Below the pieces are notes generated by a model, which saw only the letters and a program-made list of their open reading frames with translations, was not told the origin of the DNA and ran no database searches. A program made the position numbers and the translations under genes. From Strigamia acuminata (Eukaryota; Arthropoda; Chilopoda; Geophilomorpha; Linotaeniidae), in NCBI GenBank assembly GCA_949358305.1, contig OX442317.1, positions 9,614,186 through 9,678,185 on the forward strand: a stretch of 64,000 nucleotides of DNA. Direction: 5' to 3'. Positions 1 to 12,300 of this stretch are shown piece after piece (positions within the stretch are counted from its first letter, which is position 1; the number at the start of each line of letters is the position of its first letter).

Positions 1-1046
1 AAATAGCCTTTTGATGGTCTAAAATGACATAAAATAGGATTTCGATAGTCTAAAATGGTATTTTTTCTTTGTTTTATATAAAAAAAAGGTCTGAAGTGAC
101 ATAAAATAGACTTTTAATGGTCTAAAATAGCATAATTTTACATCAAAAAAGGTCTAAAATGATAAATTTCCATCTTTTTATACCAAAACAGACCTAATTT
201 TAGGCATTAAACAATTGTATTTCATTTGACTAAAATATGTGCACATTTTGGTCTAGAATTACATTTCTTCATCTAAATAATCCCCTTTTTAGACCCTAAA
301 TGCAATCGCATCCAAAAATAGGCTTAATCGCCCCCCTCTCTTTATATTTACAAATTAGCCTTTTTGGTTTTTAAAAATAAAGGAAATGGGTTCAATGTAA
401 TTTCAAATGGGAAGGAAATTTGCCAAAAAAACAAAAAAGAAAAACCTCGTCACTTTTTAAAATTAAAAAAAGAAAAAATTAAAAATACTAAACGCGACCC
501 CCTCGAGTTTGCTGCTCTGCCACGACCGCCATTTCCATTCCTCATCCGCACGTCGTCATGGCAACGCAGCCTCTCTCCACGCAAATCGTCCGCCATTTTT
601 TTTCCTTTTAATACTCGCCACCGAAATGGATTCGGAAACGGAACAAAACCAATTTTGTCAGAAGAAACCACTAATTTTAGGAAGGTGCGAGTAAAAATGG
701 CTCGACGTCTATTTTTAGGCCCGATCGTCTTCTTCCTCCTCTCCTCCTCGTAGCCGCTTGCGCCGTGCCACCGCCGCGACCGGTGGCGCCATCTATCGTT
801 GCGTTTCGCGACTAAAATGCATAACTTCTCCCTTTTTTTCAATTTCTCGCGGTTTTTGACAGTTAATTAAAATTTTAAAAGGAGTGTTGGGGCGTGGTGG
901 CATTAATTGGTCGTTTAATTCGGGTTTTTGTTGTTGTTTTTTTGGGCAAATTGAGGGTAAAAACGAGGGCAAGTAGCGGCGACGGAATAGCTTCTTTGTG
1001 TGGTGCAAATATGCGTTTAAAACGAGGAGTTTGTGACTTGACTTAC
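1..1046 (-). other. DCP1: DCP1 intron 1 (partial, runs off left edge)
   Basis: Read on the minus strand, this stretch follows the DCP1 first-exon donor (GTAAGT, positions 1046-1041). Positions 1-360 are AT-rich with repeated short runs resembling 'ggtctaaaatgacataaaata', on a loose period of about 45-60 bases, and look non-coding. Positions about 490-800 are distinctly richer in G and C. They hold an ATG at 626 in a good context (caccgaaATGG) followed 59 nt later by a possible donor (gaag/gtgcga), but the encoded peptide is not recognisable and it may be chance. No second DCP1 exon could be found here, so the rest of the gene is presumably beyond position 1. Confidence 0.55.
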
Positions 1047-1175
1047 CCATTCGTTGGTTGTTCCGTTGAATTCGTACAACGCCACCTGACTAGCCATCGT
1101 TATAATTGATGTTATATACGGATCCATGCGTTGTAAAGCTGCTAAATTCATTCTCTTTTCACCCGAGTCCGCCAT
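1047..1175 (-). CDS. DCP1: mRNA-decapping enzyme 1 (DCP1), first coding exon only
   Basis: A 43-codon exon starts at the ATG at 1175 on the minus strand and ends on a complete TGG codon before a perfect GTAAGT donor (1046-1041). The peptide includes RMNLAALQRMDPYITSI and ASQVALYEFNGTTNEW, the opening of the EVH1 domain of DCP1 (family pattern: M-x-L-A-A-L-x(3)-D-P-Y-I followed by QVALY-x-F). In that family the EVH1 domain activates the DCP2 decapping enzyme in cytoplasmic P-bodies, committing mRNA to 5'-3' decay. The frame stays open upstream to about 1232 but has no earlier ATG; starting at 1175 gives the usual short N-terminal lead before the domain. The gene is divergently oriented from the calcium channel gene. 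Only the N-terminal part of the domain is in the window, so completeness cannot be judged. Confidence 0.85.
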
Positions 1176-2052
1176 TTTGGATATTGAACGATGCAATTGC
1201 AGCGCCGCACTTCGACGGATTGGCGATCTCAATGGATCAAAACTATAAAATAGAAATAAAAATCACAATGTTATTAATTTTAAAAAATTATTATTAAATA
1301 TAAAATAAAAAACGTTTCAAATAAAAAAAAAATTTTAAAAAATGTTAAATATTCGTAAAAAAACATTTTCTCCTCCATTTTAAAAACACGTAGAAGAAAC
1401 GCAAGAACGTAACAAATAAATTTTTTAAAAAAATATACTTGTTTAAAATATCCGAAAAAATCAAATTAAAAACGAAAAAAACATCCTCAATTTTTACAAC
1501 AAAACAACTAAATAAAACTAAATTTAAAATTTTCCTAATTTCAGCGAATCAAAATCCACCCGGTTCGAGTTTGTTTGTTCGCGTGTTAACAACCAAAAAT
1601 TCAACCCACCGAATGTTTTACACAAAACTAAATTAAACCAACTTGCCTAAAATACCTTAACAGTTTTCCAATGATCTAAAAAATCCAGACCGACCAAATA
1701 AAAATTAAATCGTACATTTCGCGTGATGCAAACAAACCTCAATGTTGCATCTAAAAAAAAAAAACCTAGAACCGATCCCGCTCTAACGTCACAATTTGTG
1801 ATTCCCGCTATTAAAACGTTATAAGGTGACGAATAAGACAGGAACGGATTGAATAGAATTGATAAGTGCGGTCGCCAGATGGCTCGACTCGTTAGCGTTA
1901 GTGGCGAGGAATTGTGTTATCCTGTTTCGGAGACCATGCAAAAACTACAGATGGTGAGGATGATGATGATGGTGCGGAGAAAATACCTCAGAAAATCTTA
2001 AATTATCAAAAACGAAGCCGAAACGAAGGCTGCTCAAACACACGGGGGAAAA
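1176..2052. promoter_or_regulatory. Head-to-head intergenic region between DCP1 (-) and CaV1 (+)
   Basis: The start codons of DCP1 (1175, minus) and the proposed first CaV1 exon (2053, plus) are only 877 bases apart and point away from each other. The DCP1-proximal part (1176-1230) is GC-richer, the middle (1250-1750) is extremely AT-rich, and 1780-2050 is again more balanced. An in-frame stop lies shortly upstream of the ATG at 2053, so that ATG is the first in its frame. A shared or bidirectional promoter is inferred from spacing alone; no reliable TATA box or initiator could be assigned. Confidence 0.45.
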
Positions 2053-2089
2053 ATGTTCAATTCACATCTCACTGCGCCTTCCGTTGCAG
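2053..2089 (+). other. CACNA1 (CaV1): Proposed first coding exon of CaV1
   Basis: ATG at 2053 opens 12 codons ([12 protein letters not shown]) plus one base before a donor CAG/GTAAAC. The next recognisable CaV1 exon (15502) begins two bases into a codon, so it needs exactly this phase; the join creates a GAC codon. An in-frame stop lies upstream of the ATG. The choice rests on phase and splice-site fit, because the extreme N terminus of CaV1 proteins is poorly conserved. A second candidate, an ATG at 13442 followed at once by GTAAGT, was rejected because its phase leads to an immediate stop. Confidence 0.5.
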
Positions 2090-3263
2090 GTAAACACGAG
2101 CAAATCTCCTTTTATTACTACACGATTTTCTTCTTTAAAAATGGGGGTGCAAACTCGCACCAAATGTCAACTTTTTGCAAGCCGAACAAAACCCGTTGCC
2201 AAATACAGTGGAGGGAAAAATCGGGCAAAACAATCGATGAGAATAATACGAGCGAATAACTAACCTAGGCTTAAATAACAATGGACAATCGTGTTTGGAA
2301 TCGTGAAAACGTGAAAGAAATGTTATTTCTTTTAGTATCGATATAAAATTTGTATCGATTTGTTTTTGTTTAAAAAAAATCGATTTTTATTTTATTTTCG
2401 ACTTTTCATACATTTTTTTGTATTTAGTTTGTTAATTTCCGATTTTCGTGAAAAAAGGGAAAAAAAATCGATGTGAAATCGATATTTTTCACATCGGAAA
2501 TCGAGTGATGTAAAATTCCATTCGCTTAGACGTTTTACAGAGTGAGGAATTATTTTTATTATTGCATCTAAAAATAGACCGGGTTAAACCATATCCGAAA
2601 AATCTTTCCCCGAAAACATCACCCAACGGTTCCCAACTCGATTTGACATTGTTCAGTTTGTAGTCGATACAAATGATGTAATGTCCGACCCGATTTTTCT
2701 CATCGAGAAATTCGATTTCTATACAGACTGGGAATTGGGTTGCATTGCTGCGAAACATGTAAACAGCGCAGGGGCTGCACATGCAAACAGGGGAAGCCCA
2801 TCTCGAACGACACGAAAACTTGGGTTTTAATGATCGACTTTTTCTGCTAAAAATGACAGCAAAAATAATAATTCTGTTTGGGCTCCACCTGGGGTCAGTT
2901 TGCTCGGGTAAATATGATTATCAGACTTACATTTTGCCGTATCTCGAGGATTTTGTCCTTCAAACTCGTCTCTTTCAGCTGGAACTACGCCATGACTTCA
3001 CTCGTTGCCATGGCTACGCGTCAAACCACCATTAAACTACTACCAATTTGTAAAATATTGCCCATGTTTTTTTAATATAAATTTATTTACCGGATTTAAA
3101 GTTCTAATTGATAATTAATCAATAATCCAGTGACGAGTAAGTAGGTCAACGTGCTAAATGCTTGAAATTCATCTAATGACAACGTTAGAATCAATTATCT
3201 TTATCTACGATTTTTTCATTTAATTGTTCAACTTTATGTAAATTAATTAATATTAATTAATTA

Positions 3264-3331
<68 letters not shown>

Positions 3332-6300
3332 GTATAACTCTCAAAAATTGAGGGGGTGCCCCCCAACAGCGATAAGCCTACAAGTAATAATTATAATAAT
3401 AATAATTGTAATAATAATAATAATAATAATTAGGCATTCAACGATCCGCCGGTTTTCGATCTTAAGTCAAAGTGTAAAGTGTGGATCGTTGTGTGAGCTA
3501 ACCTTTACGGGAATAAACGTTATTAGAAAATGTGGGGTTAGAGCGAAGCTCGTTAGAACGAAATTGGGTGTAACCATCAATATTTATACGGGGTCTTTTA
3601 CAACAAAGGGCCAATTTCAAAGCTTCATACGGCGGGGTTTTGCATTCAGATCCGTGATGTGAACGCAAACTCAGTTTTGCAATCTATTCTATACACTGTT
3701 TTGGGAAACTTAAGACAAACTCAGCGTGTTGCGACACAACCAACTTGTGATCCTGCAGTCCGTAGGGGGCAAATGAGGGGTCTGGAGGAAACATCTCAAC
3801 GAGTGCTTTCTTTTCCGGTTTCTCGAACATCCGCAGGACAAGGTGCTGAGTTTGTCTTAAGCTGTTTGTATTGTATTTTGACACTTAGCATGGTCATGAC
3901 CTCTTAGACTGGATGCCCGTGAGGGATCTCAATTCTTGAGTCTAGAAAAAGGCTTAATACACGCTTGCGGTAAAATGCGGCTTCCTGGATTAAGTCGAGA
4001 ACATCTTAATGGACTCATATGCTCAACTGTATTTTCTGTGTTGGATTCTCAAGAAAGTTGGCCCACAGATCGCAGCTCGCAGGAGCATTTGGTCTAAGAG
4101 GAAGAAGTCAATAGGCCGGTGTGCAAGTTGGGTTGATGGACCCTTTAGCAGAGCTGTAGCTAGGATTTTCAGCACTACTCATTCGCATCGGAAAGTTTGT
4201 GCTAGCCTAACATTTAAATCTAATTCTAGTTCTTAGGATTGGTTGACTCAGTCATGTGTTTGTAGTCATCCGCAATGTGAATCTCCCAACCAATGAGAGT
4301 ATTTCAAGTACTTTTCGGAATAGAGTTTAGCTTAAAATTATCTAGTTTAAAAAATTTTTAAATAGATAATCTAATTAAGTTGAGTGAACTAGATAATTGC
4401 CAAGGTCACTTCCCACAATTCCGTGCGCTGCTTGGTCAGTTGATTGTCTATTGGCTGCATGCTAGCTTAGATATGTGCATTTTTGATTCTTGATTCTTGT
4501 AGGCTACATCATCGAGAACTAGATGTAAATTTCAGGCTAGCCCAAACTTTTGGATGCGAACGGAGTTTTAGGATGTATGCAGTACATCTTTGGCTTTTTT
4601 AACGACTACGGCACTGCATGCATCTTCGATTAGCAATTGTGATTTTGGTCCGGCATTATGTGTCCGTTGACATCCCAGCTTTAGACTAAGTCAATGCACC
4701 ACTGCGTTTATGTAAACATGGCTTAGGTTTAATCGATCAATGTTTCAGCTGTAAAAAAAAATGTTTAGCAAAACCAGGTGTGTTAAACATATCAAAATTG
4801 ATAGTTAGTTGCAAGTTAGCCAGAAATGCAGCATAAATCTTGGTTAAAGTCACATTTTAAAATGCTAGTCTAATTAATTTAGAAGGGAATTAATCATCCT
4901 GTGTTTATAATAAAAGTTGGCACAATTTCATTAAATCACTGGGTGAAGGTTAGTTTATGTCCACACATTTGCACTGGAAAATTAAGCCGGCGTGAACCAT
5001 TCCAGTACGGTGTAGAAAATATTGCGGATACATACTTCTATGCTTTTAAATTTTCTTTTCCGTCTTCCACGCTGTTTGGAAGTTGTAAAATTTTCTTTGT
5101 GCTGTTTTGAGATTCTTAAGAAAAATTCAGCACCTTTGTCTGTAATTGTGTGGGGATGGGGAGCCGGCAAATGTGGGAATGTATGGTTTGAAATTGAAGG
5201 GAAGCAGTTGATGAGATGGGGATTCGTAATACGCGAGTCATTCTTACGCACGACACTGCAAGTCGCACTAAAGAATATCGGGCAATTAAACAACGATTCA
5301 TTAGCTCAACGTCGCACCACCGCATGGCGTGTCCATGAATGCGCCCAACACACTGACGTCGCACGTACAAATCGTGTAACGTCAACACAATGTCATTTGT
5401 TAGTATTTAAGGTTAGAATCATCCATAAAGCACAAAACCAAATTTTTTAAATCATTTTTTATTACTTTTTTATTAATTTTAAAATATGATAACTTGTAAA
5501 AATACACGGCTTAGACATGCACAATTACGTCGCGATTGTGCATACACTTTGCAACGTTGCAATAACTGTAAGGCGTACAATACTTATTCTTATGTGGGAC
5601 GTTGCAATTATGCATACAAACAGCATGCACAATGAGATGCTTTATTCAGGCCTTTTATTTGCTTTTTCTTACATTTTGCAGACCTATAGGTATGTAGTTT
5701 ACTACGCCCATTAGATTACCAATGATTTTGATATGTAATTTTTGAATTCTTAAAGCTCGGTTCACACCAGTGATGTAAGTGAAATGGTTGACACAGAGAG
5801 AATGGGGAGTAAAGCTAGTGGTGTTGTTCCCATTAGTTTGGGACGTGACTAAAGGAATAGCAATGTGACTGGAAATAAAATACAGACAACATCATTCTTG
5901 ACGGAAATATTTATTTAAAGACTATTGCAAACGATGGATGCAGTTTTCTGGTCACACAGTCCAGGTATATATAGAAGATACAAAGGGTGAGCTATAGTGA
6001 AAAAGCTTAAGAAAAAGTTACAATTACATGAGTTTAAGTAAAACTTATTAAATTTAAAAAAAAAAAAACTGTACTGATAATTTTGTGCAGTGCCGGATTA
6101 AACCCTATGGAGGTCTCTAAGTAGTCGAAATCTCGTGGCTTCGTGGCCCCTCTCCCAAAGTAACGGGTATTTGATGCAGAGTTTTTGTTTTTTTGAGTGG
6201 ATTCAAATTTTTTCTGTCTTCTGGAAACCATTTAAGAAAGCTTGATTGTAATTTTCTGTTAATATCGAATCAATATTATTTTGATCCATTGACGCAGGGC

Positions 6301-9300
6301 TCCTAGAAGGTGTGGGGCCCACACAGGGCCACCTTACCCATAAGGCCAACTGGACTTAGTACCTAGGGCCTATGAACCTTTTAGGGCTTATTGCCCGCTT
6401 ATTGCCGCATGTCGGTATAGTGCGAGTATTACCGGCATGCCGATAACACCCGTTCTTAACGGTATGCTGGTGTAAGTGAGTCTAAATTTTTTTTTAATTT
6501 TGAGAAAGAGACCACACGGTTGATGCTTGATGACTTCATCATTGTGTCAACTAAAAGAAATTGCATCCAGAATCAGAAAGCAATGATATTTTAGTTCCAC
6601 TAAGCTTATACTGTAGTAGAATCCTCAGTACTACCCTTAGAAAAGTAAGCTACTCTTACTTTGATTTGGTATCTGGTCAGCGAACCAACCAGTCACAGAG
6701 TACTCTTGGTTCGTTATTGGGTTGCAAACGCGGTTGATCCTAGCTTACAATCCTGGTTCGGATTTTAGCCATTCGAGAGAAAACTGTTTGGAGGAAGCGT
6801 CGGTTCACTGGTGCCCAGAGCAAAGCTCATGATGGAGGCCCACAAGTCCACGAGCTTGGCCGGCCTTTCGATTTTTTCACTCAAGCGCCACTTAACGCCG
6901 CACGGACAAGGCACATTGACCAAGAGTGGCCAGCAACCCAGCAAATGTCACTTAAAGCATTTTTTCAATTTGAGCTCGGCTAAAAAATGTGTTGTAGCAG
7001 TTTGGAGTTCTAGAGCAAGTCCTCACTAAACAGGCTCGTAGAGGGGTCAGCTAGATGGGTGGAGCCAACTATTCACTGCCATCAGGGTATGAGTGAGGTG
7101 GTACAATGAAAATAAATTACTGGTCCATTGAGTTTATTGAATGTGCTATCCGGCCCCGTTGTTAGTTTGGTTTGGACTAATAGTTGGGAGGTTCAGAATG
7201 TTTCAGAAAACTTGTGGCAAACTCCTATCGGCTGTTGAATTGTCCACAGCCATTGCATTATGGACACAAATGAGCAATAGACTATAGGCATGTGCGTTAT
7301 TATTTTCGTGCGAGGCATTGCGTTATTCAAAAAATTCACAAAATTCGCAACAGCGCAACAACGCGACAACGCTGAAAAAAACAATACCGCGCTAACAAAA
7401 ACTGTATATACTTTAGTAAACTGGCTCGACCAATGGGAGTACAGATTGTAAAGTGCCTTTTTGACTGCAACTAGAGTATAGTCACAATTTGTGGTTTCTA
7501 ATAATTGAGTTGTCGAATTTTCGTCATGTTGCCTTTAGTAGAAACTTATTTCCTTAGTTACTGCCATCCAATGAGACGGAGTTTTTCTGAATGATGTCAC
7601 AAACCTGAATCATTAAGAAATCAAAATGGCTGTTTGTGCAGACTTTGTTGGTCTTTTATGGCTTTCCGATTTAACCGTTAAAAACCCGCTGACATGCAAG
7701 CATCTCTGCCTGAAACCGAGTTGTCACATAAAATCTTTCCCAAGATCTCGATGAGATGCGAATGAAAATTAGCTCCAGTTGACCATGAGAGTTTTGCTAT
7801 GCCATTTCAAGTTATTCAAGAATCAATTTTTGCATTTTGCATTTGAAGCTTCTGCATTTGATTTTCAGATGCCTGCAACCCACAAGGCATGCAAATATCT
7901 TTGTCGCATTAATACAGGCAAATTCCTTCAAAAATGAATCAATATGACAAGCATTTGTTATTTCTTGTGCCAGTAAGGAGATTTAATTTATTTATTGCTT
8001 GTGGCGATGTCTAATTAACAGATATACTCTAAACCGATATTTGTCAAATATTGACCTATTTCCAATTGGTTGAGCCGGTTTACGCCTAAAGCCTAGTACT
8101 CATAACACCATTCCGTCCTTGGAATGGTAACAGGAATCAAAGTCTTAAGTTTCCTGCCAAGGGTGGTACTCATAAAAATATTGTATAGACTCTAAATCAC
8201 CCTTGCAAGTGGAAACGAATTGTTTCCGGCCCCGCACGGAAAAATTTAATTGTTTCAGACTGAATAAATTTTGTCTATCCAAAATTCTCTTGTTTTTGAT
8301 CTAAAATTTGCAACTGGTCACAGCCGGTTGCAAATAAAGACACCCAACTACTACAATTGAACACGTTGTTTGTTGAAGGTTAGTAGAATTATATTTTTGC
8401 CTGCATTTCAGACAAAATAAATGCTTTTTTAATTGCAAAAAGACCAAAACTGATTTTAAAATTATTTAAGTCAGAAAAGTTGGACAAAGCTTCATTGCCA
8501 TTGCCAGCCATTTGCAAAACAAGCAACAATGACTATACAGTTTAAGAGTACGGAAACTTTCTGGTGACAATTTCATGAGTACCACAAATTTATCAGACTG
8601 AATAATAAGAGGATAAAACATTCCGCTTGAAATGGTGCTGTTGAAAAATTAAGACTGTAAAAATATGTAGACTCTGAAAGCGTATGAGTACTAGGGTTAA
8701 CTGTGGACTGTTCTCTACTAGGCGGAAAAGTAGTTCTGTGTCAAAGCATCACCTTTGACAATGAAACAAGTGTTGGTAATCGATCACAATGTCTGGATTT
8801 CGATTACAATTCTGGAGTTGGGCTACTTTTTTGTGCCAACTACACCAGTGATACGGCTGGAGTTAGGTCAACGTTGTATCGGTTTAGAATATACCGGTAG
8901 GTGGATGGGTGTTGATGGCAAAATTTAATTTCACCAATTTGGATTGGTTTTGGTTGAGGCCAATTTTCTAAACACACTTTGAAGCCCAATAATTCCATTA
9001 GCTGTTTTGTTTATCCAAAATGTGAGGTTCTTCATACTTTCAAGTGACAGCAGTGTAAACAAAGACTACAGCACCATCTGTATTCCCTTGCAGGCTAAAG
9101 ATTTATTGCTGACACAATGAGCTCAAACTTGATTAAAACGATGTTCTTGATATTGAAATCAGTAAATGAGCAGGGGTGTGCAAGTTAAAATTAATCAGGA
9201 TTCAGGATAAATTGTTTGAATATCCAAAGGAACTTCCCATTTGGTCCGGAAATATATTCTACAATATATTGCTTTTCACTTAATGCATTCTAAAATGTAT

Positions 9301-12300
9301 AGCATTTCGCAGAAGTAAGTATAACGCATTCTCGCTAAGCCCAATGCATTTCAAAACACATTGCAATATATTTCCGATGTATTTTTGAACCATATGGGTT
9401 GTTGCTCAGTGTTGCTGTTACCACAGAAATAACAACACCAGCTGCATTCAAAAAGCCGTGTTTTAAGTGTTTGTGTTTTATGCGATAAGTCACGCACCTA
9501 AGTCTTCCCTGCAGACATTGAATTTTTTTTTTTTACTTTTCATCTTTGTGTTTATAATGAGGCTGTTGGCATTTGCAGTTATCAGTTTTAGTGGTTGGAG
9601 AAAACTCCTCAGCTCTTAAATATCTTAATTTCTGTCTTGTAATTGTTATGTCCACAAAATCTTATCTTTACTAATTTATGATGACGCATCCGGGTTTTCA
9701 GGTGGCTTCATATTGATCCTGGACTAGTAATTTGCTAGGACTCTTGTGACTAGTACCACACTGATTAGCTGAAAAGGTGGCTTTTCAAATGACCTCCACT
9801 TAACTACAACTTTTGATCCGAAATCAGATTAAAATCTAAATAGTAATGCCAGATTTTAATTACCGTGAAAGCTTTTACAGAACGTGAGTTTTATTTAAAA
9901 AATCTGGATGTCCACAACAAAATTTTTTATGTATTTGATCAATTTAGACATTTATTTTAGTCGTTCTGTTCAATCTAGACATTTATTTTAGTTGTTCTGT
10001 TCAATTTAGACATTTATTTAGTCGTTCTGTTCAATTTAGACATTTATTTTAGTCGTTCTGTTCAATTTAGACATTTATTTAGTCGTTCTGTTCAATTTAG
10101 ACATTTATTTTAGTCGTTCTGTTCAATTTAGACATTTATTTTAGTTGTTCTGTTCAATTTAGACATTTATTTAGTCGTTCTGTTCAATTTAGACATTTAT
10201 TTTAGTCGTTCTGTTCAATTTAGACATTTATTTAGTCGTTCTGTTCAATTTAGACATTTATTTTAGTCGTTCTGTTCAATTTAGACATTTATTTAGTCGT
10301 TCTGTTCAATTTAGACATTTATTTTAGTCGTTCTGTTCAATTTAGACATTTATTTTAGTTGTTCTGTTCAATTTAGACATTTATTTAGTCGTTCTGTTCA
10401 ATTTAGACATTTATTTTAGTCGTTCTGTTCAATTTAGACATTTATTTAGTCGTTCTGTTCAATTTAGACATTTATTTTAGTCGTTCTGTTCAATTTAGAC
10501 ATTTATTTAGTCGTTCTGTTCAATTTAGACATTTATTTTAGTTGTTCTGTTCAATTTAGACATTTATTTTAGTTGTTCTGTTCAATTTAGACATTTATTT
10601 AGTCGTTCTGTTCAATTTAGACATTTATTTAGTCGTTCTGTTCAATTTAGACATTTATTTTAGTCGTTCTGTTCAATTTAGATTTTGATTTTAGTCGTTT
10701 GCCACATATATGGCACCGTATGGGTAGATATTAAATTTAGTCATTTTTTATTAGTTTAGATTAGAGATTGAATTCAGTCGGTTTGGTCCATTTAGACTCA
10801 AGGTGAATGGCCATCTTGCGTTCTATTAGAACATTTATGGTAAGCAGCAGTGTGATTGGAAGATTGTGAAATTCATTTCAATCCTTTGGTCAGCATGAGA
10901 ATTGCCTCGAATTTTTTAATCTTGCATGACAAGCAAATTGCAAACCATATTGTTACGTGACTAAAGGGGATTGTTTAGACCAAGTAGGTCATTGCCAACG
11001 GTGAGTTCATACTTGTATTCTCACTATGAACCCAAAAAATAACATTAATGTCAAAGCATTGTGAGATTGAACTTAGAGCAACTTAATGTAACTTCTGGAA
11101 CAACATTTTTTGTTCCGTCGAATGATCGCCAGTGACACCAGCTGCGTTAAATTTCATCGCCCGGCTATGAGGTGTTCGACGTCATAATTATCTGAAAGTA
11201 TGTTGACTTGCAGTCTGCACCCGGCATCTTGATATCAAACACAAACAAAAAATCTCATTTGTTGCACATGAAAACACAAAAGTCTAAATTTGTTTATCGT
11301 TTATGATATTTCCCAGTTCAGTTGTGAATGCATAACTGTACTGGAATCGGTAAAACAACCAAAATGGCCACCTCTACCTAGACGCAGCGTCAATTGCGAC
11401 AATCTCAAAGCTTTCGCTTCGGTCCTTCTAGATTTAATTATTGTGCACCCAAATATGTACAGTCGTGGACAAAAAAAACTTCTCTTCAGTTTAGCTGTTT
11501 TAAGTTTATCAACCAGGTGACATAAAAAATCCATTGAGATTCAATGACATCAATCTTGACCCGGGCTCACGTCTTGCCCTAACAACAGTATTAAAAGATA
11601 GACTGATAGGTATAAGCGTTGGTGTTTCAAAATTCTGTTTAGTTGAAATGGCTTTTCAAAGAATTTATTCAACATTGTAAGCAGTACCCAAGCGAGAAAT
11701 AGCAGAAAAATATTGTTGCATTAACAAGTAAGTTAAATGTTATTTAGTTTATGTCAAGTTCATGCGTGATTCCATCTTTACAGCTGGAAAGTTCAAACCT
11801 TCTTGACAGCAACATTCTGTTCCATTTTAGTGTGAAGTGTGAACCCACCTAAAGGTGGAAACCAATTGCAAAGCAGTTAGTTGAAAGTTGCAGCTCTTGT
11901 CTGGGGAAATAAACATTTGTGAAAAGTTGAATGCCACAAAAGAAATTCATTCTTTCTTGCTTTAACCTTTGGTAATTCTAACTTTAATGCTGTAATAGAC
12001 CTGGATAGGTCTTTGACGCTGCACCATTCTCGTGAATTTGTTATATTTTTGTATTTAATAAAAATCTTACAGCTGTGATCACTCTTGTTAACTTATTTAC
12101 TTCTACTGCTTGTAATTAATACAACAATGTTTTGATAAACCCAAGATAAACTCAAGATAAACTCAGCATTTTATAGCACCACTATCTTGTGATTCTTAAG
12201 TCACTTGGGAAAAGTGAAAGGTCTGGAGGAAATGTCTTTTTTTTTGCAGTAGGCGCATTCATAAAGTCATGTTTAACTTGATGTTGTTGTTTAAATGTCG

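Noticed and set aside
3348-4236. Several short open frames between 3348 and 4236
   Set aside because: No recognisable motifs, overlapping frames on both strands, and location in a large intron.
9991-10690. CRISPR-like array
   Set aside because: Units are contiguous with no unique spacers, and the context is a eukaryotic intron; it is a minisatellite.
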